Assembly (NCBI GenBank): GCA_002298915.1
Contig: DBML01000014.1
Span: 1 to 13,820, forward strand
Source of the DNA: Clostridium sp. UBA699
GTDB taxonomy: Bacteria > Bacillota > Clostridia > Clostridiales > Clostridiaceae
Direction: 5' to 3'
Length of the DNA stretch: 13,820 nt
Shown: piece after piece, positions 13,710 to 13,820 of the stretch
Numbering within the stretch: position 1 is the stretch's first letter
Layout: the number at the start of each line of letters is the position of its first letter
The notes under the pieces: generated by a model
Told to the model about the DNA's origin: nothing
What the model saw: the letters and a program-made list of their open reading frames with translations, nothing else
Databases searched by the model: none
Program-made: the position numbers and the translations under genes

Positions 13710-13820
13710 TCAGCGCCTCTTCTTTACCCAAGGCATCATCTTCCTGAGCTCTTCGCCCACAACTTCTATCTGTTCCGCCTTTTCCTTGTTCCTTACCGCG
13801 TTGAAGTAAGGCCTGTTCAC
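13710..13820 (-). CDS. ilvC: Ketol-acid reductoisomerase, C-terminal 36 residues (continues past the right edge)
   Basis: The visible tail contains RPYFNAVRNKEKAEQ and IEVVGEELRKMMPWV, then KKRR and TGA at 13712-13710. The IEVVG-x-x-LR-x-MMPW ending is characteristic of class I IlvC proteins, which convert acetolactate to dihydroxyisovalerate with NADPH. The reading frame is open to the window edge. Its position directly before ilvB and ilvN on the same strand supports the call. The three residues after the usual MMPW(L/V) ending are a short basic tail. Confidence 0.88.
   Translation of the reverse strand: MNRPYFNAVRNKEKAEQIEVVGEELRKMMPWVKKRR

Overview
The window looks like chromosomal core-metabolism DNA from a low-to-medium GC Firmicute, most likely an anaerobic member of the Clostridia. 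The pointers are strong AGGAGG-type ribosome binding sites, frequent GTG/TTG starts, a PTS with a Ser46-type HPr, a CggR-type operator, and heavy use of AGG for arginine. The genus cannot be fixed from the sequence alone. No mobile element, CRISPR array, tRNA or rRNA was seen.

Left part (1-5862, transcribed leftwards). A strong promoter with a phased operator array drives a six-gene operon: fruR (DeoR-family repressor), fruK (1-phosphofructokinase), fructose EIIA, fructose EIIBC, ptsH (HPr) and ptsI (enzyme I). Every protein needed to import fructose at the expense of PEP and convert it to fructose-1,6-bisphosphate is in this one transcript. Beyond ptsI lies a separate promoter with a near-perfect CggR operator, then the first codons of what is almost certainly gap (glyceraldehyde-3-phosphate dehydrogenase). 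Fructose uptake is therefore followed directly by a glycolytic gene whose predicted repressor senses fructose-1,6-bisphosphate.

Middle (5925-10896). A leftward pair encodes a threonine-aldolase-like PLP enzyme and an alpha/beta hydrolase fused to a YdeI/OmpD-associated domain. Divergent from it is a rightward pair, a PAP2 lipid phosphatase and a YqfW/NT5C-type HAD nucleotidase, ending at a bidirectional terminator. Facing that is a leftward pair, a ferritin-like diiron protein and a membrane-anchored family 2 glycosyltransferase (polyprenyl-phosphate type).

Right part (10897-13820). Uracil-DNA glycosylase (ung, rightward) converges with the leftward branched-chain amino acid operon ilvC (partial)-ilvB-ilvN. 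The two units overlap by 4 bp at their stop codons, and the probable ung terminator lies inside the ilvN coding region. IlvN appears to start at an ATT codon and IlvB at TTG.

No wholly new multigene system is visible. The points most worth a second look are the CggR operator at gap, the helically phased FruR-type boxes, the hydrolase-YdeI fusion and the probable ATT start of ilvN. No stretch longer than 300 bases lacks a gene; the largest gaps (21-228 and 5747-5974) hold promoters, operators and hairpins.
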